This document shows, one piece after another, positions 44,335 through 54,942 of a stretch of DNA of 64,000 nt. The stretch covers positions 620,001 through 684,000 of the forward strand of contig NZ_JAZIFY010000002.1 of assembly GCF_036634195.1 (NCBI RefSeq), in the 5' to 3' direction. The DNA is from Streptomyces sp. P9-A4. Its GTDB lineage: Bacteria > Actinomycetota > Actinomycetes > Streptomycetales > Streptomycetaceae. The translations under genes and the position numbers were made by a program. The notes beneath the pieces are model-generated. The model made no database searches, was not told where the DNA came from, and saw only the letters and a program-made list of their open reading frames with translations. Each line of letters begins with the position of its first letter. Within the stretch, counting starts at the first letter, position 1.

Positions 44335-46479
44335 TCAGCCGATTCCGGGGATGAGGGAGAGGAGCAGGTCGATGATCTTGATGCCGATGAACGGGGCGAT
44401 CAGGCCGCCGAGTCCATAGAGGCCGAGGTTGCGGCGGAGCATCGAGTCGGCGCTGGAGGGCCGGTAACGGACGCCCTTCAGGGCGAGCGGGACCAGGGCG
44501 ATGATGATCAGCGCGTTGAAGATGACGGCGGACAGGATCGCGGACTCCGGCGAGGCCAGACCCATGATGTTGAGCTTGTCCAGCGACGGGTAGGCCACCG
44601 CGAACATGGCCGGGATGATCGCGAAGTACTTCGCGACGTCGTTGGCGATGGAGAAGGTGGTCAGCGCGCCTCGGGTGATGAGGAGTTGCTTGCCGATCTC
44701 GACGATCTCGATGAGCTTGGTCGGGTTGGAGTCGAGGTCGACCATGTTGCCGGCCTCCTTCGCGGCCGACGTGCCCGTGTTCATCGCGACACCGACATCG
44801 GCCTGGGCGAGGGCGGGGGCGTCGTTGGTGCCGTCACCGGTCATCGCGACCAGCTTTCCGCCGGCCTGCTCCCGCTTGATCAGCGCCATCTTGTCCTCGG
44901 GCGTCGCCTCCGCGAGGAAGTCGTCGACACCCGCCTCCTCGGCGATGGCCTTCGCGGTCAGCGGGTTGTCACCCGTGATCATGATCGTCTTGATGCCCAT
45001 GCGGCGCAGTTCGTCGAACCGCTCCCGCATACCCTCCTTGACGACGTCCTTCAGGTGGATGACGCCAAGGACCCGGGCGCCCCTGTCGTCCTTGACGGCC
45101 ACGAGCAGCGGGGTGCCACCGGCCTGGGAGATGGCGTCGGTCAGCTCCCGGGCGTCCGGGGCGACCGTGCCGCCCTGCTCCTCGACCCAGGCGATGACCG
45201 AGCCGGTCGCGCCCTTACGGGTCTGCTTGCCGTCCACGTCCACGCCGGACATGCGGGTCTGGGCGGTGAACTCGATCCAGGTGGCGTGCGCCAGTTCGCC
45301 CTGGTGGCGTTCGCGCAGCCCGTACTTCTCCTTGGCGAGGACGACGATCGAGCGGCCCTCGGGTGTCTCGTCGGCCAGCGAGGACAACTGGGCGGCATCC
45401 GCCAGTTCGGCCTCGGTGGTGCCCTTGACCGGGACGAACTCGGCGGCCTGGCGGTTGCCCAGCGTGATGGTGCCGGTCTTGTCCAGGAGCAGCGTGGAGA
45501 CGTCGCCCGCGGCCTCGACCGCGCGGCCCGACATCGCCAGGACGTTGCGCTGGACCAGGCGGTCCATGCCCGCGATGCCGATCGCGGAGAGCAGCGCGCC
45601 GATCGTCGTCGGGATCAGGCAGACGAGCAGGGCCGTCAGCACGATCATGGACGTCTGCTTGTCGGCGCCCGCGTAGATCGCGAAGGGCTTGAGGGTGACG
45701 ACGGCCAGCAGGAAGACGATGGTGAGGGATGCCAGCAGGATGTTGAGGGCGATCTCGTTAGGGGTCTTCTGTCGGGACGCGCCCTCGACGAGGTTGATCA
45801 TCCGGTCGATGAACGTCTCGCCCGGCTTCGTCGTGATCTTGATGACGATCCGGTCGGACAGCACCTTCGTACCGCCGGTGACGGCCGAGCGGTCGCCGCC
45901 GGACTCGCGGATGACCGGGGCGGACTCACCCGTGATGGCGGACTCGTCCACGCTGGCGACGCCGTCGACGACGTCTCCGTCGCCGGGGATGATGTCGCCG
46001 GCCTCGCAGACCACCAGGTCACCGATGCGGAGCTCGGTGCCGGGGACCCGCTCCTCGTTACCGCCGATGAGGCGGCGGGCGACGGTGTCGGTCTTGGCCT
46101 TGCGCAGGGTGTCGGCCTGCGCCTTACCGCGGCCCTCGGCGACGGCTTCGGCGAGGTTGGCGAAGATCGTGGTGAGCCACAGCCAGGCGGTGATCGCCCA
46201 GCCGAACCAGTCCCCCGGGTTCTTGATCGCGAGCCCGGTGGTGACCACCGAGCCGACCAGGACCACGAACATCACAGGCGACTTGACCATCACGCGGGGG
46301 TCGAGCTTCCTGATCGCGTCCGGGAAGGACTTGACCAGCTGCTTCGGGTCGAACAGACCGCCGCCGACGCGGCCGGGGGCCTGGTGCCCGCCGGACAGGT
46401 CGCCGTGCGGCGCCTTGGTCGTCGTGGCGGTAGACGGCTGGTTCACAGCGTCCTCTTGCTTCTCTCCGTCGATGTTCAT
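44335..46479 (-). CDS. kdpB: K+-transporting P-type ATPase subunit KdpB
   Basis: This 714-residue P-type ATPase subunit shows the dephosphorylation loop TGESAPV, phosphorylation site Asp333 in [12 protein letters not shown], nucleotide site [10 protein letters not shown] and hinge [20 protein letters not shown]. It hydrolyses ATP to drive K+ uptake through KdpA. It overlaps kdpA by ATGA and precedes kdpC by 5 bases. A second kdpB copy lies at 52215-54356. Confidence 0.98.
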   Translation of the reverse strand: MNIDGEKQEDAVNQPSTATTTKAPHGDLSGGHQAPGRVGGGLFDPKQLVKSFPDAIRKLDPRVMVKSPVMFVVLVGSVVTTGLAIKNPGDWFGWAITAWLWLTTIFANLAEAVAEGRGKAQADTLRKAKTDTVARRLIGGNEERVPGTELRIGDLVVCEAGDIIPGDGDVVDGVASVDESAITGESAPVIRESGGDRSAVTGGTKVLSDRIVIKITTKPGETFIDRMINLVEGASRQKTPNEIALNILLASLTIVFLLAVVTLKPFAIYAGADKQTSMIVLTALLVCLIPTTIGALLSAIGIAGMDRLVQRNVLAMSGRAVEAAGDVSTLLLDKTGTITLGNRQAAEFVPVKGTTEAELADAAQLSSLADETPEGRSIVVLAKEKYGLRERHQGELAHATWIEFTAQTRMSGVDVDGKQTRKGATGSVIAWVEEQGGTVAPDARELTDAISQAGGTPLLVAVKDDRGARVLGVIHLKDVVKEGMRERFDELRRMGIKTIMITGDNPLTAKAIAEEAGVDDFLAEATPEDKMALIKREQAGGKLVAMTGDGTNDAPALAQADVGVAMNTGTSAAKEAGNMVDLDSNPTKLIEIVEIGKQLLITRGALTTFSIANDVAKYFAIIPAMFAVAYPSLDKLNIMGLASPESAILSAVIFNALIIIALVPLALKGVRYRPSSADSMLRRNLGLYGLGGLIAPFIGIKIIDLLLSLIPGIG

Positions 46480-48140
46480 GCCGCGAGCCCTTCGGCGAGC
46501 GGGCCCAGCGCGAGGGCCGGGAAGTAGGTGAGACCGGTGATGATCAGGATCGTGCCGACCAACAGGCCCGTGAACAGCGGCTTCTCGGTACGCAGCGTGC
46601 CCGCGGTCTCAGGAACGGGCGCCTGCTCGGCAAGGGATCCGGCCAGCGCGAGCACGAACACCATCGGCAGGAACCGGCCCACCAGCATCGCGATGCCGAT
46701 CGTCGTGTTGAACCACTGCGTGTCCGCGTTCAGGCCCGCGAAGGCGGAGCCGTTGTTGTTGGCACCCGAGGTGTAGGCGTAGAGGATCTCGGAGAAACCG
46801 TGCGCGCCCGAGTTGGTCATCGAGTTCGCGGGCGTGGGCAGGGCCATCGCCACGGCGGTGAAGCACAGCACCAGCGCCGGCGTGACCAGGATGTAGAGCG
46901 CGGCGAACTTGATCTCCCGCGTGCCGATCTTCTTGCCCAGGTACTCCGGGGTGCGGCCGACCATCAGCCCGGCGATGAACACCGCGATGATCGCCATGAT
47001 CAGCATGCCGTAGAGGCCGGAGCCGACACCGCCGGGTGCGATCTCACCGAGCTGCATGCCCAGCAGGTCGATGCCGCCGCCGAAGCCGGTGTTGGAGGAG
47101 TGGAAGGAGTTCACCGCGCCGGTCGAGGTCAGGGTGGTGGCGACCGAGAAGATCGCGGAGCCGCTGATCCCGAACCGGGTCTCCTTGCCCTCCATCGCCC
47201 CGCCGGCCAGCTCGAACGCCGGGCCCTTGCCCGCGAACTCCGTCCACAGCATCAGACCCGTGAACACGAGCCAGATGGTGGCCATGGTGGCGAGGATCGC
47301 GTAGCCCTGCTTGATCGAGCCGACCATGCGGCCGAAGGTCCGCGTCAGCGCGAACGGGATGACCAGGATCAGGTAGATCTCGAAGAGGTTGGAGAGCCCG
47401 TTGGGGTTCTCGAAGGGGTGGGCCGAGTTGGCGTTGAAGTAACCGCCGCCGTTCGTGCCCAGCTCCTTGATGACCTCCTGCGAGGCCACCGCCCCGCCGT
47501 TCCACTGCTGAGTGCCGCCCGAGAACTGGCCGACCTCGTGGATGCCGGAGAAGTTCTGGATCGCGCCGCAGGCGACCAGGACGAGAGCGCCGATCACCGC
47601 GATCGGCAGGAGGATCCGTACGACACCGCGGACCAGGTCGGCCCAGAAGTTGCCCAGCTCCCCCGTACGCGAACGGGCGAAACCACGTACCAGCGCCACC
47701 GCGACGGCGATGCCCACGGCAGCCGAGACGAAGTTCTGCACCGCGAGGCCGCCGGTCTGCACGACGTGGCCCATGGCCTGCTCGCCGTAGTACGACTGCC
47801 AGTTGGTGTTCGCCACGAACGACGCCGCCGTGTTGAACGCCTGGTCCGGGTCGATCGACACGAAGCCGAGCGAGCCGGGCAGCGAACCCTGAAGCCGCTG
47901 CAGCAGGTAGAGGAAGAGGACGCTCACCGCGGAGAAGGCGAGCACCCCGCGCAGGTAGGCGGGCCAGCGCATCTCGACGTTCGGGTTCGCACCGATCGCC
48001 TTGTAGATCCACTTCTCGGGCTTGAGGTGCTTCTCCGAGGAGTACACCTTGGCCATGTGGTCACCGAGCGGCCGGTAGGAGAGACCGAGAGCGACGACGA
48101 GGGCGAGGAGCTGGAGGATTCCAGCCAGGACGGGACTCAT
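46476..48140 (-). CDS. kdpA: K+-transporting ATPase subunit KdpA
   Basis: This 554-residue polytopic KdpA has the four pore-loop regions of the SKT superfamily: [42 protein letters not shown] and [15 protein letters not shown]. These form the K+ selectivity filter. ATG 48140 starts the conserved [15 protein letters not shown]. It is preceded by kdpF after 8 bases and overlaps kdpB by 4. Confidence 0.97.
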   Translation of the reverse strand: MSPVLAGILQLLALVVALGLSYRPLGDHMAKVYSSEKHLKPEKWIYKAIGANPNVEMRWPAYLRGVLAFSAVSVLFLYLLQRLQGSLPGSLGFVSIDPDQAFNTAASFVANTNWQSYYGEQAMGHVVQTGGLAVQNFVSAAVGIAVAVALVRGFARSRTGELGNFWADLVRGVVRILLPIAVIGALVLVACGAIQNFSGIHEVGQFSGGTQQWNGGAVASQEVIKELGTNGGGYFNANSAHPFENPNGLSNLFEIYLILVIPFALTRTFGRMVGSIKQGYAILATMATIWLVFTGLMLWTEFAGKGPAFELAGGAMEGKETRFGISGSAIFSVATTLTSTGAVNSFHSSNTGFGGGIDLLGMQLGEIAPGGVGSGLYGMLIMAIIAVFIAGLMVGRTPEYLGKKIGTREIKFAALYILVTPALVLCFTAVAMALPTPANSMTNSGAHGFSEILYAYTSGANNNGSAFAGLNADTQWFNTTIGIAMLVGRFLPMVFVLALAGSLAEQAPVPETAGTLRTEKPLFTGLLVGTILIITGLTYFPALALGPLAEGLAA

Positions 48141-48148
48141 ATCCGTAC

Positions 48149-48238
48149 TCAGAACCTCTCCGGCTTGACGAGGGCGAGGACGAGATAAGCCAGCAGGCCG
48201 ATGGCGACCACCAGACCGACGATGTTCTCGACAGTCAC
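48149..48238 (-). CDS. kdpF: K+-transporting ATPase small subunit KdpF
   Basis: This 29-residue single-span peptide (starts [20 protein letters not shown], ends KPERF) has the typical KdpF sequence and stabilises the KdpABC complex in the membrane. The GTG start at 48238 overlaps the stop of a preceding 27-residue ORF by GTGA. It sits 8 bases before kdpA. Confidence 0.92.
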   Translation of the reverse strand: MTVENIVGLVVAIGLLAYLVLALVKPERF

Positions 48239-48318
48239 AGCTTTGCCACCCCCTTGGCGACGAAAGCCACCAGCGCGAAGATCGCGATCGTGGTGACGAC
48301 GAAGGCCAGGTCGGCCAT
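48235..48318 (-). CDS. Small membrane peptide upstream of kdpF
   Basis: ATG at 48318 starts a 27-residue peptide ([20 protein letters not shown], then AKGVAKL) made of one membrane helix with a positive C-terminal end. CGGGAG lies about 6 bases before the ATG. Its stop overlaps the kdpF start (GTGA), so it is translationally coupled and is the first gene of the operon. It resembles KdpF in size and topology but not in sequence. Function unknown; a regulatory or stabilising subunit is an inference. Confidence 0.7.
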   Translation of the reverse strand: MADLAFVVTTIAIFALVAFVAKGVAKL

Positions 48319-48469
48319 CGTGAGCTCCCGGATGTGTGTGGATGAGACGAGCGGTCCGTCGGACCTGTTTGAGGAAAGCGCATTTCAGCCACGACACCGT
48401 CGCCGTTGACGTCCCCCTAACGTGTACTGCTGCCGTCTTTACACATCCCGTACGTGCCTTCGTCCTGGG
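48319..48469 (-). promoter_or_regulatory. Upstream region of the kdp operon
   Basis: This gap between the first operon gene and the next minus-strand unit must contain the KdpE-controlled promoter. TTTACAC at 48438-48444 (minus-strand GTGTAAA) is a relatively AT-rich element of the type bound by KdpE in other bacteria. No exact -35/-10 pair was identified. Confidence 0.35.
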
Positions 48470-48682
48470 TCAGTCCGTTTCCTCTCCGACCGGCGCCTTC
48501 AGCAGTCGGTTCAGCTCCTTCCCGGCATCGTCGTACCCGGCGTCCGAGATCCGTTGCGGCTCGCGCAGGTCGCCGGTCGCAACGGCGCACCGCGTGAGCA
48601 GGAGCCCGGCTCGCACGGATCCCTCGCAACCACCCGACTCCGTCGGCTCACCGGGCCGCCGTCGTGGCTCCGTCGATGCCAC
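48470..48682 (-). CDS. Small hypothetical protein overlapping the kdpD2 end
   Basis: GTG at 48682 opens a 70-residue frame that overlaps the end of kdpD2 by 35 bases and ends GYDDAGKELNRLLKAPVGEE. The C-terminal half (DLREPQRISDAGYDDAGKEL) looks coding rather than random, but I recognise no family and no good binding site. It may be the tail of a decayed gene. Confidence 0.3.
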   Translation of the reverse strand: MASTEPRRRPGEPTESGGCEGSVRAGLLLTRCAVATGDLREPQRISDAGYDDAGKELNRLLKAPVGEETD

Positions 48683-51179
48683 TCGTCTCCAGCGGTGCGC
48701 AGGGCAGGCTGAGGACCATGGTCAGGCCGCCGCCCGGGGTCTCCTCCGGGGAGAGTGTGCCGCCCATGGCCTCCGTCAGGCCTCGGGACAGTGCGAGGCC
48801 GAGCCCGACGCCCGTGGTGTTGTCGGTGTCGCCGAGGCGCTGGAAGGGCTCGAAGGCCCGTTCCTGGACGTCGGGGGGCAAGCCTGGGCCCCGGTCGACG
48901 ATCCTCAGTTCCACCCGGCCGGCCAAGGTGCTGGCGGTGATCAGGACCGGGTGCTCGGGCGGGGCGAAGCGGGTGGCATTGGCGACCAGGTTGGCCACGA
49001 CCCTTTCGAGGAGGGGCGGATCGGCGAGGACCGCGGGGGTGTCCTCCAGGCTGCCGACCGTCGGCGGCCGGGAGCCGGGCGGCAGGGTGCCGAGGGCCGA
49101 GGGGATGACCTCCTCCAGGGCGGTGGGCCGCAGTGACAGGGAGAGGGCGCCCGCCTGGAGGCGGCTCATGTCGAGGAGGTTGTCGATGAGGTGGGCCAGT
49201 CGGGCCATGGAGGTGTCGGCGGTGTCGAGGAGTTCCTGCCGTTCGTCCTCGGTGAAGTCGACGTCGGGGCTGCGCAGCGAGGCGACGGCGGCCCAGCCGC
49301 TGGCGAGCGGTGTGCGCAGGTCGTGGCTGACTGCGGCGAGGAGCGCGGTGCGCATGCGGTCCGCGGCCCGTACGGGTTCCACCTCGGCGGCGGCCTCGGC
49401 GAGCCGGTCGCGCTCGACGGCGGCGGAGACGTGGGCGGCGAAGGCGGCGAGGACGCGGCGGTCGGAGGAGGACAGGAGCCGGCCGCGCAGGACGAGGTGC
49501 AGGCCGCCGTCGACGGCGACCCCGGTGGTGTCCATGCCGTCGTCCGGTCCCGCCTCCCGGACGGCGGCGAGTTCGGCCGAGTCCATGAGCTCGGCCGACG
49601 CCATCCCGAAGGCCTCCTTGGCCCGGCTGAGCAGGGCGGAGATCGCCTCCTCGCCACGGACGATGGAGCCCGCGAGCGAGGACAGGGTTTCAGCCTCGGC
49701 GGTCGCACGCGCGGCCCTGCGGGAGAGGCGTAGGGACCGGTCGGCGGCCGCGGCGACGACACCCGCGACGACGGCGAAGACGACGAGGGCGAGGACGTTG
49801 TCGGGGTCCTGGAAGCTGAACTGCCCGATGGGCGGTATGAACCAGTAGTTGAGCAGCAGGGAGGCGGTGCACGCGGCGACGAGCGCGGAGGCCACACCGC
49901 CGATGCACGCGACGCCCACCACGGCGAGGAGGAAGAGCAGCGCCTCGCTGGTGAGGTTGAGCGTGCCGCGGGCGCGGTCGAGCAGCAGGGTCAGCAGGAC
50001 GGGGAGGACCAGTCCGGCGACGGGTCCGGCGACGAGCCGGGAGGTCGGCAGGGTACGGCGCCTGGAGGGCAGAAGGCGTCCCCGCCCGGCCCGCTCGTGG
50101 GTGACCATGTGGACGTCGATGTCACCGGAGAGCGCGACGATCGTCTCGCCGATGCCCGGCCCCGTGAGGAACCGTTCCAGCCGCCCGCGCCGGCTGGTGC
50201 CGACGACGAGCTGGGTGGCGTTCTCCGCACGGGCGAAGTCGATCAGAGCCGTGCGCACGTCCTCGCCCACGACCGTGTGGTAGCTGCCGCCCAGGTCTTC
50301 GACGAGCCGGCGTTGGCGGCCGAGGGCGGCGGCCGAGGCGCCCGCGGCCAGGGCGTCGCTGCGTGCCACGTACATGGCGAGGAGTTCGCCGTGGGCGGTG
50401 CGGGCGGCGATGCGGGCGGCCCGGCGGATCAGGGTCTCCCCCTCGGGCCCGCCGGTGAGCGCCACGACGACCCGCTCGCGGGTCTCCCAGACTCCGCCGA
50501 TGCGGTGCTCCGACCGGTAGGCGCGCAAGGCGTCGTCCACGCGGTCGGCGACCCACAGCAGGGCGAGTTCGCGCAGAGCGGTGAGGTTGCCGATACGGAA
50601 GTAGCGGGCGAGAGCGGCGTCGACCTCACCGGGCGGGAGTATGTCGCCGTGGGCCATCCGGCGGCGCAGTGCCTCGGGCGCCACGTCGACGAGTTCGATC
50701 TGGTCCGCGCTGCGCACGACCGTGTCGGGGACGGTCTCACCACCGGGCAGTTCCGTGATCCGCTCGACGACGTCGCTGAGCGATTCGAGGTGCTGGATGT
50801 CCAGAGTGGTGACGACGTCCATGCCTGCGGCGAGAAGTTCGGCCACGTCCTGCCAGCGCCGTTCGTTGCGGCAGCCAGGGGCGTTGGCGTGGGCGAGGTC
50901 GTCGACGAGGACGACCTCGGGGCGGCGGCGCAGCACCGCGTCCAGGTCGAGCTCCCGGCCCCGGGGCGCGATCCGTTCGAGCCCTTCGAGCAAGGTCTTG
51001 GTGTACGGCCTCCCGTGGCACTCCACGAGCCCGGCCACCACGTCCGTACCGCGCGCTGCCCTGCGGCGGCCCTCGTCGAGCATCCGGCAGGTCTTGCCCG
51101 CGCCACGGGCGGCCCCGAGGTAGACCTTGAGCCGGCCGTGGCGGCCATGGGCCGCCTCGGCGGGGTGGCGGGCGTTCAA
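48648..51179 (-). CDS. Second KdpD-type sensor histidine kinase
   Basis: This 843-residue KdpD paralogue has Walker A GAARGAGKTCRM (Pro and Val of the usual GAAPGVGKT replaced), HANAPGCRNERRWQD, a USP domain, four membrane segments (about 390-490) and an intact kinase: His619 in AAVSHDLRTPLAS, NLVANATRFAPP, RIVDRGPGLPPDVQE and GVGLGLALSRGLTEAMGG. TTG at 51179 overlaps the stop of kdpF2 (TTGA), with GAGAAG just upstream; no other start in frame precedes the domain. There is no response regulator beside it, so it may signal to KdpE. Confidence 0.93.
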   Translation of the reverse strand: MNARHPAEAAHGRHGRLKVYLGAARGAGKTCRMLDEGRRRAARGTDVVAGLVECHGRPYTKTLLEGLERIAPRGRELDLDAVLRRRPEVVLVDDLAHANAPGCRNERRWQDVAELLAAGMDVVTTLDIQHLESLSDVVERITELPGGETVPDTVVRSADQIELVDVAPEALRRRMAHGDILPPGEVDAALARYFRIGNLTALRELALLWVADRVDDALRAYRSEHRIGGVWETRERVVVALTGGPEGETLIRRAARIAARTAHGELLAMYVARSDALAAGASAAALGRQRRLVEDLGGSYHTVVGEDVRTALIDFARAENATQLVVGTSRRGRLERFLTGPGIGETIVALSGDIDVHMVTHERAGRGRLLPSRRRTLPTSRLVAGPVAGLVLPVLLTLLLDRARGTLNLTSEALLFLLAVVGVACIGGVASALVAACTASLLLNYWFIPPIGQFSFQDPDNVLALVVFAVVAGVVAAAADRSLRLSRRAARATAEAETLSSLAGSIVRGEEAISALLSRAKEAFGMASAELMDSAELAAVREAGPDDGMDTTGVAVDGGLHLVLRGRLLSSSDRRVLAAFAAHVSAAVERDRLAEAAAEVEPVRAADRMRTALLAAVSHDLRTPLASGWAAVASLRSPDVDFTEDERQELLDTADTSMARLAHLIDNLLDMSRLQAGALSLSLRPTALEEVIPSALGTLPPGSRPPTVGSLEDTPAVLADPPLLERVVANLVANATRFAPPEHPVLITASTLAGRVELRIVDRGPGLPPDVQERAFEPFQRLGDTDNTTGVGLGLALSRGLTEAMGGTLSPEETPGGGLTMVLSLPCAPLETSGIDGATTAAR

Positions 51180-51265
51180 AACTTCTCAGGTTTGATGAAG
51201 GCGGCCACCAGGTAGCCGACCAGCGAGACCGCGACGATCAGGCCGACGATGTTCTCGACGCTCAT
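51176..51265 (-). CDS. kdpF: KdpF-like small membrane peptide, second copy
   Basis: ATG at 51265 starts a 29-residue peptide (MSVENIVGLIVAVSLVGYLV, ends AAFIKPEKF) closely matching the kdpF peptide at 48149-48238. Here it is followed not by kdpA but directly by a sensor kinase whose TTG start overlaps its stop. AAGGGGC lies about 12 bases before the ATG. It may assemble with KdpB2, with the main Kdp complex, or with the kinase. Confidence 0.88.
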   Translation of the reverse strand: MSVENIVGLIVAVSLVGYLVAAFIKPEKF

Positions 51266-52214
51266 GTTCCAGACTGCCCCTTCGACTGCGCGGCATTTCC
51301 TCGGAGGTGTGCTCGTGTCGCACGCACCCTTCGGAGGAAACGTCTCTCGCCGGCTCCTGCGCAGACACTTTGACGGCTCTCTGGCGTGCCGGGCCGTGAT
51401 GCTGACAGGCTCTTGACGCGATCCCTACGGGCGTTGTCCGCGGTCCGAACACACCTTCCGGCAGGCCGAGAGGTGCGTTGTCCGCGGTCCGAACGCACCT
51501 TCCGGCAGGCGGAGAGGTCGAGAACGGGCCGGGGTGCCGTTCCAGGAGTGCGTGTCAGAACTCCCGGGACACCCCGGCCCGTGGTCGGCCCGGCCGTGAC
51601 CCCCCTCTGGGTCACGGGCCGGGCGGGGCCCCCTGGCCGGACGGCCGTCGCATGGCGTTGGGCTTCAGTCGGGGCCCCGCCCCCCGGCTGTGCCCGGCAC
51701 CGGCGCTGATGGTCACGCGCCTGCCGAGCTCGCGGTCGTCCGTCCCCCCGTGCCGGTCAGTCTTGATCGGACAGCCGTCGAAATCGATCGCCGTTGACGC
51801 GACGCTGACGCGCCGCACGTGGTTCCTGACACCGTCTTGACAGACGGGAGGCCGGGCGCAAAGAAGCCGTCAGCACCCGGGGCGGGACCGTCAGAGAGGC
51901 GTCAACGGGGCCCGGCACCAGCCGAATCGGGGACTAGATTCGTCAACCGCCGCTCACCGCCGAGGACGTCAGTGGCTCGACCATCCTCGACGAAGGCCGC
52001 TCGGCGCATGCCTCCCATCCGCATGCGCCGAGCCGGGCCGGCGTCCTGCCGACCGCCGTACATCTTCGGGTGTTCGGCAGGACGCCGCCCCCTCTCCTTC
52101 CCGTTCCTCCGTCCGCTCGTCCATCCGGCGCACCCGGCACTGCCGGTGCGTCCTGCCGGTCCAGCCGTCGCCCGCCGTCCCGGGCGGCGGCTCCTTCATG
52201 AAGGTCCTGACTCC
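51266..52214. other. Intergenic region between divergent kdpF2-kdpD2 and kdpB2
   Basis: About 950 bases hold no recognised gene. They contain a 44-bp tandem repeat (51431-51518), a hairpin with arms 51589-51602 and 51609-51623 around CCCTCT with one bulge (terminator-like), and a small inverted repeat CCGTCT-TGAC-AGACGG (51832-51847). A TAGATT at 51935-51940 could be a -10 for kdpB2. The size and repeats suggest loss of former kdpA/kdpC genes or a complex control region. Confidence 0.55.
51431..51518. repeat. 44-bp tandem direct repeat, two copies
   Basis: Copies at 51431-51474 and 51475-51518 begin GCGTTGTCCGCGGTCCGAAC and differ at two positions only. They abut without spacer, in the control region between the divergent kdpF2 and kdpB2 genes. 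Confidence 0.92.
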
Positions 52215-54356
52215 ATGAATCCCGCCGCTCCAGTCCAGCAGGCGCCTTCCTTCCCGCCCACCGCACATCCACCACGGCGTAGACGCAGCGTGGAGGGCGG
52301 GTTGCTCGACCCCGCCCAGATGCTCAGCTCGTTCCCCGACGCGCTCCGCAAACTGCATCCACGGCATCTGATCCGCAATCCGGTGCTGTTCGTCGTCGGG
52401 GTCGGCTCGGTCCTCACCACCCTGTCCGCGGTCGTCAACCCGTCCGTGTTCACCTGGGTGATCAGCGCCTGGCTGTGGCTGACGGTCGTCTTCGCCAACC
52501 TGGCCGAGGCGGTCGCCGAAGGGCGAGGCCGGGCACAGGCCGAGTCGCTGCGAAGGGCCCGTACGGACACGGTCGCACTGCGGTTGAGGCACTGGCGGTA
52601 CGGGACCGATCTCGACCGGGCGGAGACGGAGGCCGTGGCCGCCACGGATCTGAAGATGTTCGACTTCGTGCTCGTCGAGGCGGGTGAGCTGATCCCGGCC
52701 GACGGCGATGTGGTCGACGGGGTCGCGGCGGTCGACGAGTCCGCCGTCACCGGCGAATCGGCCCCGGTCATCAGGGAGTCGGGCAGCGACCGGACGGGAG
52801 TGACGGGCGGTACGACGGTGCTGTCGGACCGGATCGTCGTACGGGTCACCTCGCGCCCCGGCCACTCCTTCATGGACCGGATGATCGCCCTGGTCGAAGG
52901 TGCCTCCCGGCAGAAGACGCCGAACGAGATCGCCCTGAACATCCTGCTCGCCGCACTCACCGTCGTCTTCGTCCTGGTCGTGGTCGCCGTGCAGCCCATG
53001 GCCACGTACGCGGGCGCCGCTCCCTCCACCACCGTCCTCGTCGCCCTGCTCGTGACGCTCATCCCGACGACGATCGGCGCGCTCCTCTCGGCCATCGGCA
53101 TCGCAGGCATGGACCGGCTCGTACAGCGCAACGTCCTCGCCATGTCGGGACGGGCGGTCGAGGCCGCCGGAGACATCACCACGCTCCTCCTCGACAAGAC
53201 GGGGACCATCACCCTGGGGAACCGTGAGGCCGCGGACTTCGTCCCGCTACCGGGCGTCGAGGAGGCCATGCTCGCGAACGCCGCGCAACTCTCCTCGCTC
53301 GCCGACGAGACTCCAGAAGGCCGCTCGGTGGTCGTACTCGCGAAGGAGCGGTTCGGGCTGCGGGCCCCGGCCGAGGGCGAGCTCGCGAACGCCCGGTTCG
53401 TGGAGTTCAGCGCGCAGACCCGGATGAGCGGCATCGACCTGCGCTGGGACAACGGCGCTGTCTGCCACATCCGCAAGGGGGCGACGGCGCAGGTCCTCGC
53501 CTGGGTGGAGATGTACGGCGGTACGGTGCCGGGCGAGGCGCGTACCTGGAGCGACCGGATCGCGGCGGCCGGCGGCACCCCGCTGCTGGTCGCCGTCCAC
53601 GACTGGGACGGCCCCCGCGTCCTCGGGATCGTCCACCTCAAGGACGTGGTGAAGGACGGCATCAAGGAGCGCTTCGCGGAGCTGCGCCGCATGGGCATCC
53701 GTACGGTGATGATCACCGGCGACAACCCGCTGACCGCACGCGCCATCGCTCACGAGGCGGGCGTGGACGACTTCCTCGCCGAGGCCACCCCCGAGGACAA
53801 GCTCGCCCTCATCAAGAAGGAGCAGGAGGGCGGGAAGCTGGTCGCGATGACCGGCGACGGCACCAACGACGCCCCCGCCCTCGCCCAGGCCGACGTCGGC
53901 GTGGCGATGAACACGGGCACGTCGGCAGCGAAGGAGGCCGGCAACATGGTCGACCTCGACTCCAACCCGACCAAGCTCATCGAGATCGTTCAGATCGGCA
54001 AGCAACTCCTCATCACACGAGGCGCGTTGACGACCTTCTCGATCACGAACGACGTGGCGAAGTACTTCGCCATCATCCCCGCGATGTTCACCGGCGCCTA
54101 CCCGGGCCTCGAAGCGCTCAACATCATGGGCCTCCACAGCCCCACCTCGGCGATCACCTCCGCGATCATCTTCAACGCCCTGATCATCGTGGCGCTCATT
54201 CCGCTCGCGCTGCGCGGCGTCCGCTACACGCCGGCGTCCGCACACGACCTGCTGCGCCGCAATCTGCTGCTGTACGGCCTCGGCGGCCTGGTCCTGCCGT
54301 TCGTCGGCATCAAGGCCATCGACCTGCTCGTGTCGATGATTCCGGGACTCGGGTGA
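52215..54356 (+). CDS. kdpB: Orphan KdpB-type P-type ATPase subunit
   Basis: This 713-residue KdpB paralogue has all catalytic motifs: [10 protein letters not shown], Asp327 in [22 protein letters not shown] and [20 protein letters not shown]. Compared with kdpB at 44335-46479 it has an insertion near residues 115-130 ([15 protein letters not shown]). ATG 52215 is preceded by GAAGG; the open frame extends further upstream without similarity. No kdpA or kdpC lies beside it; instead it overlaps an acetyltransferase gene by GTGA. It may substitute for KdpB in the main complex or have another role. Confidence 0.95.
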   Translation: MNPAAPVQQAPSFPPTAHPPRRRRSVEGGLLDPAQMLSSFPDALRKLHPRHLIRNPVLFVVGVGSVLTTLSAVVNPSVFTWVISAWLWLTVVFANLAEAVAEGRGRAQAESLRRARTDTVALRLRHWRYGTDLDRAETEAVAATDLKMFDFVLVEAGELIPADGDVVDGVAAVDESAVTGESAPVIRESGSDRTGVTGGTTVLSDRIVVRVTSRPGHSFMDRMIALVEGASRQKTPNEIALNILLAALTVVFVLVVVAVQPMATYAGAAPSTTVLVALLVTLIPTTIGALLSAIGIAGMDRLVQRNVLAMSGRAVEAAGDITTLLLDKTGTITLGNREAADFVPLPGVEEAMLANAAQLSSLADETPEGRSVVVLAKERFGLRAPAEGELANARFVEFSAQTRMSGIDLRWDNGAVCHIRKGATAQVLAWVEMYGGTVPGEARTWSDRIAAAGGTPLLVAVHDWDGPRVLGIVHLKDVVKDGIKERFAELRRMGIRTVMITGDNPLTARAIAHEAGVDDFLAEATPEDKLALIKKEQEGGKLVAMTGDGTNDAPALAQADVGVAMNTGTSAAKEAGNMVDLDSNPTKLIEIVQIGKQLLITRGALTTFSITNDVAKYFAIIPAMFTGAYPGLEALNIMGLHSPTSAITSAIIFNALIIVALIPLALRGVRYTPASAHDLLRRNLLLYGLGGLVLPFVGIKAIDLLVSMIPGLG

Positions 54357-54898
54357 ATCCCCGTCAGGGCACCATCCTCGGCGCCGCGTTCGAGCGCCTG
54401 CACCCCTGGGACCGCATGCTCTACGCGCACCAGGCGACCGGTGCTCCGCCGCGCCTGCCGCGCGCGGTGACGGTACGGCGGCTCCGTTCCGAGGACGGCC
54501 CGGCACTCGCCGCCATGGACCCCTCCATGAGCTGGATCCACGCCACGTGGGGCGGCCCCTCGGGCCTCGCCTCCTCCGGGCAGGGCTGGGCGGCCTTCCG
54601 CAAGGGCCGTGTCCTGGCGCTGGCCTGCACACGCTTCGCGGGAAGCCGGTACGAGGACGTCGCCTGCGCCACCGCTCCCTCCGAGCGACGCCGGCACCTC
54701 GCCCTCGCCTGCGTCCAGGGCCTGACCGACGACGTCATCGCCCGGGGCAGAACCGCCACCTGGAGCTGCTCCCGCGCCCATCGCGCCAGCCGCCTCCTGG
54801 CCTGGACCGCCGGCTTTCGCCTCGTCCGCGAGTACGTCCACCACACGACCAGGCCCGTGGCTGTCAGCAACCCGTCAATTCTGCGGGCGGCTGCGTGA
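54353..54898 (+). CDS. GNAT-type acetyltransferase
   Basis: This 181-residue protein has a weak GNAT fold: [20 protein letters not shown] at the start, [20 protein letters not shown] in the middle and [20 protein letters not shown] then [20 protein letters not shown] at the end, the acetyl-CoA-binding and terminal strand pattern. GTG 54353 overlaps the kdpB2 stop (GTGA), implying co-translation. Its substrate is unknown; acetylation of the co-encoded ATPase is a speculative option. Confidence 0.72.
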   Translation: MNPRQGTILGAAFERLHPWDRMLYAHQATGAPPRLPRAVTVRRLRSEDGPALAAMDPSMSWIHATWGGPSGLASSGQGWAAFRKGRVLALACTRFAGSRYEDVACATAPSERRRHLALACVQGLTDDVIARGRTATWSCSRAHRASRLLAWTAGFRLVREYVHHTTRPVAVSNPSILRAAA

Positions 54899-54942
54899 AC
54901 GGGGCGTAGCGTTCGGCGGGCCGGGCGGGCCGTGGGCCTAGC

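Noticed and set aside
44686..46527. 613-residue plus-strand frame across kdpB
   Set aside because: It is antisense to kdpB and low-complexity.
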